Assembly: GCA_025055015.1 (NCBI GenBank)
Contig: JANWYQ010000095.1
Location: forward strand, 1 to 36,447
Length of the DNA stretch: 36,447 nt
Direction: 5' to 3'
From: Caldilineales bacterium
Lineage (GTDB): Bacteria; Chloroflexota; Anaerolineae; JAAEKA01
The position numbers and the translations under genes were made by a program. Under the pieces are notes generated by a model. It had not been told where the DNA came from. It saw nothing but the letters and a program-made list of their open reading frames with translations, and did not search any database. Positions 8,076 to 16,643 of this stretch are shown here, piece after piece. How positions within the stretch are numbered: position 1 is the stretch's first letter; the number at the start of each line of letters is the position of its first letter.

Positions 8076-9377
8076 ATGGCCCCCTGGCACACCTCCAACG
8101 GCGTCCTCCAAGCCACCCTGGACAACGGCCTCGTCGTGCTGCTGCGGCCCATGCACCACGCGCCGGTGGTCAGCTTCTGGGTGTGGTACCGGGTGGGCAG
8201 TCGGCTGGAGGCGCCCCCGGCCACCGGCCTCACCCATTGGGTGGAGCACATGCTCTTTCGCGGCACCGAGCGCTTCCCCGGCCCCAGCGTGCACAAGCTG
8301 GTAGCCCGCGCCGGCGGCAACCGCAACGGCTTCACCTCCTTCGACTACACCGCCTATTTCGAGACCCTGCCGGCGGACCAGGCCGACCTGGCCCTGGAGC
8401 TAGAGGCCGATCGGATGCTCAACGCCAGGTTCGACCCGGAGGCTGTGGAGGCCGAGCGCACCATCATCCTCTCGGAGCGGGCCGGCAACGAGAACAGCCC
8501 CTCCTACCGCCTGCGGGAGGCGCTGCTGGCGGCCGCCTTCCCCGGCCACGGCTACGGCCACCCCATCATCGGCTGGGAGGCGGACCTGCGGCGCATCACG
8601 CGCGACGAGCTGTGGGAGCACTATCGGCGCTACTACGGCCCCGACAACGCCGTCGTGGCGGCGGCCGGCGACTTCGATCCCGACCACATGCTGGAGCGCG
8701 TCGTCGAGCGCTTCGGCGGCCTGGCCCCTCGGCGCGGGGACGCCCCGGCCAACGGAGCCTCCGCACCCCAGCGCCTGGCCGCAGCTGGCCGGCGGGTGGT
8801 GGTCACCGGCCGCGAGCCGGTAGCCTACGTGCAGATGCTCTTCCCTGCGCCCCCCGCCACCCACCCCGACTACTTCCCTCTGGCCGTGCTGGACGCCGTG
8901 CTGGGCGGCGCCAAGGCCATGGGCTTCGGCGGCGGCGCCACCAACCGCTCCAGCCGGCTCTACCGTCGCCTGGTGGCCGGCGGCCTGGCTGCCTCCGTCG
9001 GCTGTAGCGTGAGGCCCACCGTCGAGCCCTTCGCCTTCGCCTTCAGCGCCACCGTTCGCCACGGGGTGGATCCCCAGGCCGTGGAGGACGCCCTGTGGCG
9101 CGAGATCGAGGCCGTCGCCAGCGAGCCGGTCAGCGCCGCCGAGCTGGAGCGGGCGCGCAAGCAGACCCAGGCGCAGTTCGCCTACAGCGCCGACAGTGTC
9201 AGCAGCCAGGGCTACTGGCTGGGCTTCAGCCAGGTGGTGGCGACCACCCAGTGGTTCCTCGACTTCCCCGGCCGGCTGGCGGCCGTCACGGCCGCGGACG
9301 TGCAGCGGGCAGCGCAGACCTACCTGCGCCGCGACCAGGCCGTCGTCGGCTGGTATCAACCGGAGCGCCGCCGATGA
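8076..9377 (+). CDS. M16 family zinc metallopeptidase, first copy
   Basis: 433 residues from the ATG at 8076; an alternative GTG at 8049 overlaps the ugd stop and adds nine residues. M16 enzymes are clamshell proteases; in bacteria they are often paired active and inactive subunits of processing peptidases. The inverted zinc motif HxxEH is present as HWVEH (54-58), with the third-ligand region EAERTIILSE at 125-134. The C-terminal M16 domain runs from about residue 240 to the end and lacks the Arg/Tyr pair seen in substrate-anchoring subunits. The gene is followed by a paralogue through an ATGA overlap (9374-9377). No signal peptide, so probably cytoplasmic. Confidence 0.93.
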   Translation: MAPWHTSNGVLQATLDNGLVVLLRPMHHAPVVSFWVWYRVGSRLEAPPATGLTHWVEHMLFRGTERFPGPSVHKLVARAGGNRNGFTSFDYTAYFETLPADQADLALELEADRMLNARFDPEAVEAERTIILSERAGNENSPSYRLREALLAAAFPGHGYGHPIIGWEADLRRITRDELWEHYRRYYGPDNAVVAAAGDFDPDHMLERVVERFGGLAPRRGDAPANGASAPQRLAAAGRRVVVTGREPVAYVQMLFPAPPATHPDYFPLAVLDAVLGGAKAMGFGGGATNRSSRLYRRLVAGGLAASVGCSVRPTVEPFAFAFSATVRHGVDPQAVEDALWREIEAVASEPVSAAELERARKQTQAQFAYSADSVSSQGYWLGFSQVVATTQWFLDFPGRLAAVTAADVQRAAQTYLRRDQAVVGWYQPERRR

Positions 9378-10693
9378 TCACCGAGGGCGTGGTGCGGGCG
9401 AGGCTGGCCAACGGCTTGAGCGTCCTGCTCAAGGAGGTGCACGCGGCGCCCGTGGGCTCCGTGTGGGTGTGGTACCGGGTGGGCAGCCGCCACGACCCGC
9501 CCGGCCGCACCGGCGCCTCCCACTGGGTGGAGCACATGATGTTCCGCGGCACCGAGCGCTTCCCCCAGGGCGTGGCGGACCGCCTGATCAGCCGGGTGGG
9601 CGGCTACAGCAACGCCATGACCTACCTGGACTGGACCGCCTACTTCGCCACCCTGCCGGCGGCCGAGCTGGACCTGGCCCTGGAGATCGAGGCCGACCGC
9701 ATGGCCAACGCCCGGTTCGAGCCGGAAGAGGTGGAGGTGGAGCGCACGGTGATCATCTCCGAGCGCCAGGGCATGGAGGGCTCTCCGGTCTTCCACCTGC
9801 ACGAGGCGGTGCACGCAGCGGCTTTCGCCGCAGGTGGCTATCGCCATCACACCATCGGCTCCCTGGCCGACCTCCAGGCCATGACCGCCGAGGACCTGGC
9901 CCGGCACTACCGGCGCTACTACAACCCGCAGAACGCCACGCTGGTGGTCGTGGGTGACTTCGAGGCCCAGGCCATGCTCGGGCGCATCGAGCGCGCCTTC
10001 GGCCATCTAGCCAGCCGGCCGATCGGCGAGCTCAGTCGAGCTGCGGTCGAACCGCCGGTCGGTGAGACGGTCGGCGCGCTCGGTCGAGCCGCGGTCGAAC
10101 CGCGCCGCGTCCAACTGACCGGCCCGGAGCCGACGGCCTACGTCATGGCCGCGTACCAGGCGCCGCCGGCCACCCATCCCGACTTCTTCCCCGCGGCCAT
10201 CGCCGACACCCTCCTGGGCGGTCCCCGCTCCCTGGCCTTGTTCGACGACGGCGGGCCGGCCCGCACCGCCCGCCTCTCCAAGGCCCTGGTGGACACCGGC
10301 CTGGCCAGCGACGTCAGCAGCTTCCTGTTGCCCACGGTGGACCCGTACCTGCTGATCGTCCTGGCCACGGTGCAGGCCGGCCGGCAGCCGGAGGAGGTGG
10401 AGGCGGCGCTGTTGGCCGAGGTAGAGCGCCTGGCGCGGGAGCCGGTGAGCGCCGACGAGCTGCGTCGCGCCGTGCACCAGGCCCGCGCCCAGTTCGCCTA
10501 CTCGGCGGAGAGCGTCACCGACCAGGCCTACTGGCTGGGCTTCAGCCAAACCGTGGCCGACCTAGGGTGGCTGGAGGGGTTCCTGCCCGCCCTGGCCGCC
10601 GTTACCGCCGAGGACGTCCAGCGCGTCGCCGCCGCCTACCTGACCTCCTCACGCTGTCTGGTGGGCGTGTACAGGCCACAGCCACGCCAGTAG
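9374..10693 (+). CDS. M16 family zinc metallopeptidase, second copy
   Basis: 439 residues. The ATG overlaps the previous stop, which implies coupled translation. Its zinc motif HWVEH (50-54) and the downstream EVERTVIISE match the first copy, and the two proteins align along their full length (for example WVWYRVGSR and FSQ.V.). The inter-domain linker near residues 217-243 carries a 16-residue duplication that the neighbours lack (see the repeat entry at 10023). A clear paralogue of its neighbour. Two catalytic subunits and one inactive one (next gene) suggest a hetero-oligomeric processing peptidase. Confidence 0.93.
   Translation: MITEGVVRARLANGLSVLLKEVHAAPVGSVWVWYRVGSRHDPPGRTGASHWVEHMMFRGTERFPQGVADRLISRVGGYSNAMTYLDWTAYFATLPAAELDLALEIEADRMANARFEPEEVEVERTVIISERQGMEGSPVFHLHEAVHAAAFAAGGYRHHTIGSLADLQAMTAEDLARHYRRYYNPQNATLVVVGDFEAQAMLGRIERAFGHLASRPIGELSRAAVEPPVGETVGALGRAAVEPRRVQLTGPEPTAYVMAAYQAPPATHPDFFPAAIADTLLGGPRSLALFDDGGPARTARLSKALVDTGLASDVSSFLLPTVDPYLLIVLATVQAGRQPEEVEAALLAEVERLAREPVSADELRRAVHQARAQFAYSAESVTDQAYWLGFSQTVADLGWLEGFLPALAAVTAEDVQRVAAAYLTSSRCLVGVYRPQPRQ
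10023..10102 (+). repeat. 48-bp in-frame tandem duplication inside the second M16 gene
   Basis: The 32-bp copies at 10023-10054 and 10071-10102 differ at three positions and are offset by 48 bp (16 codons). The encoded segments are GELSRAAVEP and GALGRAAVEP. The duplication falls in the flexible linker between the two M16 half-domains and keeps the frame. Confidence 0.8.
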
Positions 10694-10784
10694 TCCCCCC
10701 ACCGCCCGACCGCCCAACCGGCCAATCACGCCCCGCTGTGGCGCCTGCGCCGAGCCAACGATGCCTGGCCGACAAGGAGCTCCC

Positions 10785-12056
10785 ATGTCTCCTACCCTGC
10801 CCGGTCCCGACGACATTGCGCACGTCACCCTGGCCAACGGCCTGCGGGTGCTGGCGCGCGAGAACCCCACCACCCCCACGGTGGTGATAGACGGCTATCT
10901 GCACGGGGGCGCCGTGCTGGAGCCCGCCGAGCGCACCGGCCTGTCCTCCTTCACCGCCTCCATGCTGATGCGCGGCACTGAGCGCCGCACCTTCGAGGAG
11001 ATCCACGACGCCGTCGAGTCCGTCGGCGCTTCCTTGGGCGTCTACTCCGGCCGCCACGCCGTGGGCTTCAGCGGCAAGTGCCTAGCCGAGGACTTCGGCG
11101 TCCTGTTGGACGTGCTGGGCGACGTGCTGCAGCATCCCACCTTTCCGGCCGACCACGTGGAAAAGCTGCGGGGAGAGCGGCTCACCCAGCTGCAGGAGCG
11201 GGACAACGACACCCGCAGCGTGGCCTCCCTCCTCTTCCGCGAGCTGGCCTACCCGGCCGACCACCCCTACAGCCGTCCTATCGAGGGGCACTCCGAGACG
11301 GTGACCGCTATCGGCCGCGACGACCTGCTGGACTTCTACCGCCGCACCTACACGCCCCAGGGCGGAGCGCTGGTGGTCGTGGGCGCGGTGCGGGCTGAGG
11401 CGGCCATCGCGGCGGTGGAGGCGGCCCTCGGTGGGTGGCAGGGCCCGCCGCCCCTGGCGCCCACCTTTCCGCCGGTGACCCTGCCCGCCGGCGTTGTGCG
11501 CCGGGAGCGCATCCTGCCCGGCAAGACCCAGAGCGACATCGTGCTCGGCGTGCCGGCCCTGCGCCGCAGCGACCCCGACTATCACGCGGCGCGCGTGGCC
11601 GACACCGTGCTGGGCCGCTTCGGCATGATGGGTCGCCTGGGCGAGAACGTCCGAGAGCGGCTCGGCCTGGCCTATTACGCCTACAGCAGCCTGGAGGCCG
11701 GCAACGAGCCTGGGCCCTGGACGGTGATCGCCGGGGTGGCCCCGGCTAACGTGGCGCGCTGCCTGGAAGCCGTGGAGGCCGAGCTGGAGCGCCTGGTCAG
11801 CGAGCCGGTGCCCGCCGAGGAGCTGGAGGACAGCAAGGCCTACCTGGTCGGCTCCCTGCCGCTGCGCCTAGAGACCAACCAGGGGGTGGCCGCTGCGGTG
11901 CTGGACATGGTGTGGTACGACCTAGGGCTGGACTACCTGCAGCGCTACGCCGGTTTGATCCAGGCGGTGTCCGCCGAGCAGGTGCGCCGCGTCGCGGCGC
12001 GGTTTTGGCGGCCGGGCGCCTACGCCGTGGCCATTGCGGGGCCGGAGCGGACATGA
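10785..12056 (+). CDS. M16 family protein lacking the zinc motif (non-catalytic subunit)
   Basis: 423 residues; AAGGAG at 10774-10779 selects the ATG at 10785 over one at 10761. The fold is M16, but the zinc motif is gone: HWVEH aligns with SFTAS (55-59), so both His ligands and the catalytic Glu are replaced. The C-terminal domain instead carries an Arg/Tyr element, ENVRERLGLAYYAYSS. In paired bacterial M16B peptidases and in mitochondrial MPP-alpha the non-catalytic subunit contributes this kind of residue to substrate binding. Inferred: it forms the clamshell partner of one or both upstream copies. Its stop overlaps the acpS start (ATGA). Confidence 0.92.
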   Translation: MSPTLPGPDDIAHVTLANGLRVLARENPTTPTVVIDGYLHGGAVLEPAERTGLSSFTASMLMRGTERRTFEEIHDAVESVGASLGVYSGRHAVGFSGKCLAEDFGVLLDVLGDVLQHPTFPADHVEKLRGERLTQLQERDNDTRSVASLLFRELAYPADHPYSRPIEGHSETVTAIGRDDLLDFYRRTYTPQGGALVVVGAVRAEAAIAAVEAALGGWQGPPPLAPTFPPVTLPAGVVRRERILPGKTQSDIVLGVPALRRSDPDYHAARVADTVLGRFGMMGRLGENVRERLGLAYYAYSSLEAGNEPGPWTVIAGVAPANVARCLEAVEAELERLVSEPVPAEELEDSKAYLVGSLPLRLETNQGVAAAVLDMVWYDLGLDYLQRYAGLIQAVSAEQVRRVAARFWRPGAYAVAIAGPERT

Positions 12057-12448
12057 TCACCGTGGGCGTGGACCTGGTGGAGGTGGCGCGGGTGCAGCGG
12101 GCTGTGGAGCGCTGGGGGGAGCGCTTCCTGCACCGCGTCTTCACCCCAGCCGAGATCGCCTACTGCGCCGGCCGGCCGGCCTCCCTCGCGGCGCGCTTCG
12201 CCGCCAAGGAGGCGGTGAGCAAGGCCCTGGGCACCGGCTGGGCGCCCCAAGCTCCTCACGCCGCCGGCTGGATCAGCTGGACCGAGATCGAGGTGGTGCG
12301 CCACGAGTCGGGAGAGCCGGGCTTGCGCCTCACCGGCAAGGCCCTGGCCCGGGCCGAGCGCCTGGGCATCCAGGGCTGGCGCGTTAGTCTGTCCCACACC
12401 GAGGCCTACGCCGTCGCCATGGTGGTCGGTTGGCTTCGCGGCGCCTAA
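12053..12448 (+). CDS. acpS: Holo-[acyl-carrier-protein] synthase
   Basis: 131 residues. AcpS transfers 4'-phosphopantetheine from CoA to a serine of apo-ACP. The family motifs are GVDLVEVARV (magnesium-binding Asp7), FTPAEIAYC near residue 27 and ARFAAKEAVSKALGTG near 44, followed by VSLSHTEAYAVA near residue 112. The length is typical. The ATGA overlap with the M16-like gene ties it to that operon, although no functional link is evident. It is the last gene before a new promoter at 12452. Confidence 0.96.
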   Translation: MITVGVDLVEVARVQRAVERWGERFLHRVFTPAEIAYCAGRPASLAARFAAKEAVSKALGTGWAPQAPHAAGWISWTEIEVVRHESGEPGLRLTGKALARAERLGIQGWRVSLSHTEAYAVAMVVGWLRGA

Positions 12449-12451
12449 TCC

Positions 12452-12481
12452 TTGGTGCTGTCTGCTCCTTAGAGGTATAAT
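12452..12481 (+). promoter_or_regulatory. Promoter for the CPBP-like / two-component operon
   Basis: TTGGTG (12452-12457), 18-bp spacer, TATAAT (12476-12481), a perfect -10. About 150 bp of leader follow before the ATG at 12632. The leader includes a small AGCACC/GGTGCT stem but no gene that I can see. Confidence 0.6.
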
Positions 12482-12631
12482 GGGGATCGGCAACGGAAGC
12501 ACCCTGCGCCTCCGGCGGCCGGTGCTCCCCCCGCCGACCCCGTCTCGGCTCGGCCGTTCACCGGCTGACGCGCTCCACCGCCGTTTCCTGTCCGCTGCTC
12601 CTCTCCTCTCCCCCGCCCGGACGGAGACCCT

Positions 12632-13504
12632 ATGCACCTCCTCGACATCACCGTCCGCCAGGATTGGGAAGCCATCGCTCGCCAGCGCTTTGGCGAGAGC
12701 ATGGCCATTTGGCGCTGGTCCTTGGGCGTGGTGGGTACGTTGGTCGGCGTCGTGTTGCTCGTCTCTTTGGTCCCCTGGTTGGTTCCGTGGAAGGGCTACC
12801 TTCTGTTTCTGGCCATTCCTACTGCGCCTCTGCTGTTGGCCTTTGGGGTGCTCTTCCGCCTGGTGCCGCAGGCCCGAGGGCTCTTGATGCGCGTCGGCGC
12901 CGTGCAGAGCGTGCTGGTAACGGGGATGGTGCTGCTCAGCGTGAACCAGGGCTGGGCAGGGCAGGTCCCCTTGCCGCTTTGGCTGGTGGCGGGCGTCGGG
13001 GCGCTGAACTGGGCCACCGTTGCTCTTTTCTACCGCCGCCTGCCTGTGGAGATGGAAAGCGTGGGCTTTCGACCGCGGCGGTGGCTGCTGGACGGGCTGA
13101 CCGGCGGCGTGGTGGGGCTCGGCTTTGGATTGCACCTGCTCTTTGCCTCTGGGGTCACCCGCGTGGCGCCTTGGCAACACTACGGTTGGAGCTTGGTCTA
13201 CCTGTTGGGCATCCGCGCCCTGAGCGAGGAGCTGCTGGTGCATGGTCTCGGCGTGCGCGTGCTGGTGGATGGCATGGGGCTGGGGCTGGGACAGACGGCG
13301 TTGCGCCTCATGCTGTTGAGCGGCATGTTCAACGCGCTGTTGGTGATCGGCAGCCCGGCGCCCTTGCTGGCCATCCTTCACTTGCTCTACAGCGTGCTGC
13401 TCTCCCCGATTGTCACCCTGATGCGGTTTCGCCGTCTGAGCCTAGCGCCGGCGCTGGCCGCCAACGTGGCCTTCAACGGGTTGTTGCTTCCTCTCATCTG
13501 GTGA
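12632..13504 (+). CDS. CPBP/CAAX-protease-like membrane protein with degenerate motifs
   Basis: 290 residues with about eight hydrophobic segments; CGGAG precedes the ATG at 12632. The C-terminal half resembles the CPBP (Abi, CAAX-protease and bacteriocin-processing) family: SEELLVHGL near 189 corresponds to EExxxR, MFNALLV near 230 to FxxxH, and ANVAFNGLLL near 278 to the last motif. The Arg and both His positions are not conserved (His, Asn, Asn), so proteolysis is doubtful. It ends 4 bp before the histidine kinase start and is probably cotranscribed and coupled, so a role in membrane sensing with the kinase is possible. Confidence 0.6.
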   Translation: MHLLDITVRQDWEAIARQRFGESMAIWRWSLGVVGTLVGVVLLVSLVPWLVPWKGYLLFLAIPTAPLLLAFGVLFRLVPQARGLLMRVGAVQSVLVTGMVLLSVNQGWAGQVPLPLWLVAGVGALNWATVALFYRRLPVEMESVGFRPRRWLLDGLTGGVVGLGFGLHLLFASGVTRVAPWQHYGWSLVYLLGIRALSEELLVHGLGVRVLVDGMGLGLGQTALRLMLLSGMFNALLVIGSPAPLLAILHLLYSVLLSPIVTLMRFRRLSLAPALAANVAFNGLLLPLIW

Positions 13505-13508
13505 GCTC

Positions 13509-15944
13509 ATGGGCCGTTTGCGTCCTGCAGTGCGCCGAGTGAACTTGGACATCGGCCTGGCGCGGCCCGACCCCGTTGCCCTGATGGACGCGGCGTTGGC
13601 CGTTGGCGTGTTGGCGGCGATGTACGTGGCCGCTTTGGCGGGCTTGCCCTATCAGTGGGCGGTGCGCTACCTGGCCATCGTGCCGGTGGTGCTGTTGGCC
13701 TACCACTACGGCATGGCGGTGGGGCTGGTGGGCTCGGCCTTTTTCACCACCGCCCTGCTGCCTCAGCTGTTCTGGCTGTGGCGCTGGAATCGCCTGTCGG
13801 TGGCGGTGGTGGAGCTCTTGGCCTTCTTGGTGTTCCTCAACGCGCTGGCCTATCTGGTGGCCGACGTGACTCGCACCATGCGCCGCCACGAGGCCCTCAG
13901 CGGCGCCATGCGGCAGTGGCAGGAGCTGCTGGCCCGGGCCGCCAGCCTAGACGACGTCGTGGCCTTTGTGTTGGAGGGGGCTGCCCGCATCGGGCAGGCT
14001 GAGTGGTCTGCGCTGCTCTTGCGCAATCCGCTCGACGAGCGCTGGGAGCTGATCGCCAAGGGCCTAAAAGCGCGGGTGCCGGTGCCCGCGCGCGAGGCGG
14101 ACGGCGAGCCCTTGGTGCTATGGCTGGCGCGCCAGGACCGGCCGACCATCCTCGGACCGGTGGCCCAGGACCCACGGCTAGCGGTGGCGACGCCGCTGGC
14201 AGCCGAGCAAACCCGCTCCTTATTGGCGCTGCCCATGCGCCGGCCAGACGGCGATGTGGTGGCCGTCTTGTTGCTGGGGAACAGCCTGCGTGGGCGCTTC
14301 AGCCAGGGCGATGTGGAAGGCCTGCGGGAACTGGCCGCCGGCGGCGAGCGCGCCCTGGAGTACGCCGGTCGCTATGCCCGCGCCGACCGCACCCTGGCCC
14401 GCCGCGTGAAACAGCTGGCCGCCATCGAACGCACCGTGCGCGAGCTCAACGCTACCCTCGACCCGGAGCAGATCGTGGTGCACACCCTGAACTGCGCGCT
14501 GGAGGTGATCGAAGGGGATGCCGCGCTGATCGCCTTGGCGGCACCGGGCCTGCCCTCCCTGGTGCGCACCTACTACCTCCCCGAGCCGCGCGATCTCGAT
14601 CGGCTGCTTTCCCAGGCAGCGGAGTTGGAGGAGGCCGTGTTACTGTCGTCGGAGGACCGCCGGCCCGGTATACCGCTGATAATCCGACAGCGCTGGGTAG
14701 TGCCGATCCGCCGCGGCGCGGAGAGGCTGGGGGTGCTGGTGGTGGAGCGCCCCCAGCGCCGCCCACGCGACGAGGCGTCGCTGCAGGCGCTGTCCAGCTT
14801 GGCCAGCCATGCCGCCATTGCGCTGGACAACGTGCGGCTGTTTCGCCAGATCGAGGCCGAGCGGGAGAAGGCGCGGCTGATCGTGGAGACGGTGGCCGAC
14901 GGTCTCTTGGTCACCGACTGCAACGGACACGTGGTCAGCCTGAACCCGGCCGCCGAGCAGCTCACCGGCTGGGGCACGGCGGAAGCCGTCGGCCAGCCCA
15001 TCTGCAGCCTCCTGAGCTGCTCCCACCGCGAGACCAGCTCAGAACCCTGTCATCTCTGTCGTTCCATCATGGAACACCGCGGTTTTCACGAGGACCAGTG
15101 GATCGTGCGGCAGCGCCGCGGCACCCAACGGGTTGTCTCCCTCAGCGCAGTGCCCTTTCCCTCCACCGAGGCCGGCCCCAGCGGCTTTGTGGTGAGCGTC
15201 CACGATGTCACTGAGGAGCACGAGACAGAGCGGCTGCACCGGGAACTGATCGCCGGCTTCTCCCACGAGCTCCGCACCCCGCTGGCCTACATCCACACGG
15301 TGGCCGAGCTGATGCAGGCTGAGCAGCCGGAAATGACCGCTCGCCACCAGGAGCTCCTCAGCATCCTGACGGAGCAGAGCAAGCGGTTGGCCGACTTCGC
15401 CGACAAGCTGCTGGAGGCCTCTCGCCTGGAGGCGCGCGCCTGGCGGCTGCAGATACGTCCGGTGCCTGTGGCCTTGACGGTGGAGCGGCTGTGCCACCAC
15501 TGGCGCTCGGTGGCGGCGTATCACCGCATCGCCGTTCACCTGCCCGCCGATCTGCCCTGGGCCTGGGCCGACGAAAACGCCCTGGAGACCATCCTCAACA
15601 ACCTGCTGGACAACGCCATCAAGTACAGCCGGCGCCACACCACGATCCTTTTGCAGGTGGAGGCGCGAGAGGACGGTTTTGTCCATGTCTCGGTGCAGGA
15701 CGAAGGTCCGGGCATCAGCCCCAAGCACCAGGACAAGGTGTTCGACCGCTTCTATCGCATCCGGTCCGCCGACGATCAACAGGTCTACGGCTATGGACTG
15801 GGGCTGTGGGTGGCCAAGGGGCTGGCCGAGGCCATGGGCGGCCAGATCTGGGTCGAGAGCCAAGAGGGCGAGTATAGCCGCTTTACCTTCACGTTGCCGA
15901 CGATGGCCGGAGACGAGGATGGCCAAGACGCTGCTGATCATTGA
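13509..15944 (+). CDS. Membrane sensor histidine kinase (4TM-GAF-GAF-PAS-HisKA-HATPase)
   Basis: 811 residues. The N-terminus has about four transmembrane helices (residues 25-120) and little outside loop, suggesting sensing in or at the membrane. Two GAF-like domains follow (about 140-290 and 300-450), then a PAS domain (about 460-570) that starts VADGLLVTDCNGHVV. It carries a cysteine cluster Cx4Cx9Cx2C. The kinase core has the H-box FSHELRTPL with phospho-acceptor His586, the N-box LNNLLDNAIKYS, the G1 box DEGPGIS, the F-box FDRFYRI and the G2 box GYGLGL. The last 26 bp overlap the response regulator, so both are made together. The signal is unknown; the cysteines suggest redox or metal. 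Confidence 0.93.
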   Translation: MGRLRPAVRRVNLDIGLARPDPVALMDAALAVGVLAAMYVAALAGLPYQWAVRYLAIVPVVLLAYHYGMAVGLVGSAFFTTALLPQLFWLWRWNRLSVAVVELLAFLVFLNALAYLVADVTRTMRRHEALSGAMRQWQELLARAASLDDVVAFVLEGAARIGQAEWSALLLRNPLDERWELIAKGLKARVPVPAREADGEPLVLWLARQDRPTILGPVAQDPRLAVATPLAAEQTRSLLALPMRRPDGDVVAVLLLGNSLRGRFSQGDVEGLRELAAGGERALEYAGRYARADRTLARRVKQLAAIERTVRELNATLDPEQIVVHTLNCALEVIEGDAALIALAAPGLPSLVRTYYLPEPRDLDRLLSQAAELEEAVLLSSEDRRPGIPLIIRQRWVVPIRRGAERLGVLVVERPQRRPRDEASLQALSSLASHAAIALDNVRLFRQIEAEREKARLIVETVADGLLVTDCNGHVVSLNPAAEQLTGWGTAEAVGQPICSLLSCSHRETSSEPCHLCRSIMEHRGFHEDQWIVRQRRGTQRVVSLSAVPFPSTEAGPSGFVVSVHDVTEEHETERLHRELIAGFSHELRTPLAYIHTVAELMQAEQPEMTARHQELLSILTEQSKRLADFADKLLEASRLEARAWRLQIRPVPVALTVERLCHHWRSVAAYHRIAVHLPADLPWAWADENALETILNNLLDNAIKYSRRHTTILLQVEAREDGFVHVSVQDEGPGISPKHQDKVFDRFYRIRSADDQQVYGYGLGLWVAKGLAEAMGGQIWVESQEGEYSRFTFTLPTMAGDEDGQDAADH

Positions 15945-16614
15945 CGACGAGACCACCTTCGGCCAGCTGTTGGCGGTCTACCTGCAGAGCAAAGGCTACG
16001 AGGTGCTGTTGGCGGGCGACGGCCCAACCGGGCTGCGCTTGGCCGCGCATCGCCACCTGGACCTGGTGATCCTGGACGTGATGATGCCGGGGATGGACGG
16101 CTGGGAGGTGTGCCAGCGCCTGCGGGAGCTCTCGGACGTGCCCATCGTCATGCTTACCGCCAAGAGCGGCCAGGAGGACGTGATCCAGGGACTGAGCATC
16201 GGCGCCGACGACTACGTCAAGAAGCCCTTCGACCTGCGCGAGCTGGAGCTGCGCATCGAGGCCATCCTGCGGCGTCGCTCGGCTCAGCCGGCCAACGGCT
16301 CCCTGCTCTACCAGGACGAGAACCTCCACGTGGACCTGGCGCGACGCCAGGTGCTGCGCCGCGGCCAGAGCGTCCACCTCACCCCGACCGAGTTTCGCCT
16401 TCTGAGCTACCTGGTGCAGAACCGCGATCGGGTGGTGCCCCACAAGGAGCTGATCACCGAGGTGTGGGGACCGGCCTACATCGGCGACACGCGCAGCCTC
16501 TCCCTCTACATTCGCTACCTGCGGGAGAAGCTGGAGGACGACCCGGCCAACCCACGCTACATCCGCACCGAGTGGGGCGTGGGCTATCGCTTCGCGCCTC
16601 CGGTGGCGCTGTAG
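15919..16614 (+). CDS. OmpR/PhoB-family response regulator
   Basis: 231 residues. The receiver domain (1-120) has the acidic pocket IDDE near residue 8, phospho-acceptor Asp53 in LDVMMPGMDG, Thr in MLTAK near residue 80, and Lys in VKKPFD near 102. The C-terminal winged helix (about 130-230) has the OmpR pattern LTPTEFRLLSYL, RSLSLYIRYLREKLEDD and RTEWGVGYRF. It is the cognate regulator of the upstream kinase, with overlapping frames. The adjacent exported-protein gene at 16644 is a plausible member of the same unit. Confidence 0.96.
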   Translation: MAKTLLIIDDETTFGQLLAVYLQSKGYEVLLAGDGPTGLRLAAHRHLDLVILDVMMPGMDGWEVCQRLRELSDVPIVMLTAKSGQEDVIQGLSIGADDYVKKPFDLRELELRIEAILRRRSAQPANGSLLYQDENLHVDLARRQVLRRGQSVHLTPTEFRLLSYLVQNRDRVVPHKELITEVWGPAYIGDTRSLSLYIRYLREKLEDDPANPRYIRTEWGVGYRFAPPVAL

Positions 16615-16643
16615 CGGGCCCCACGCCGGAAAGGCCGCTTGGC

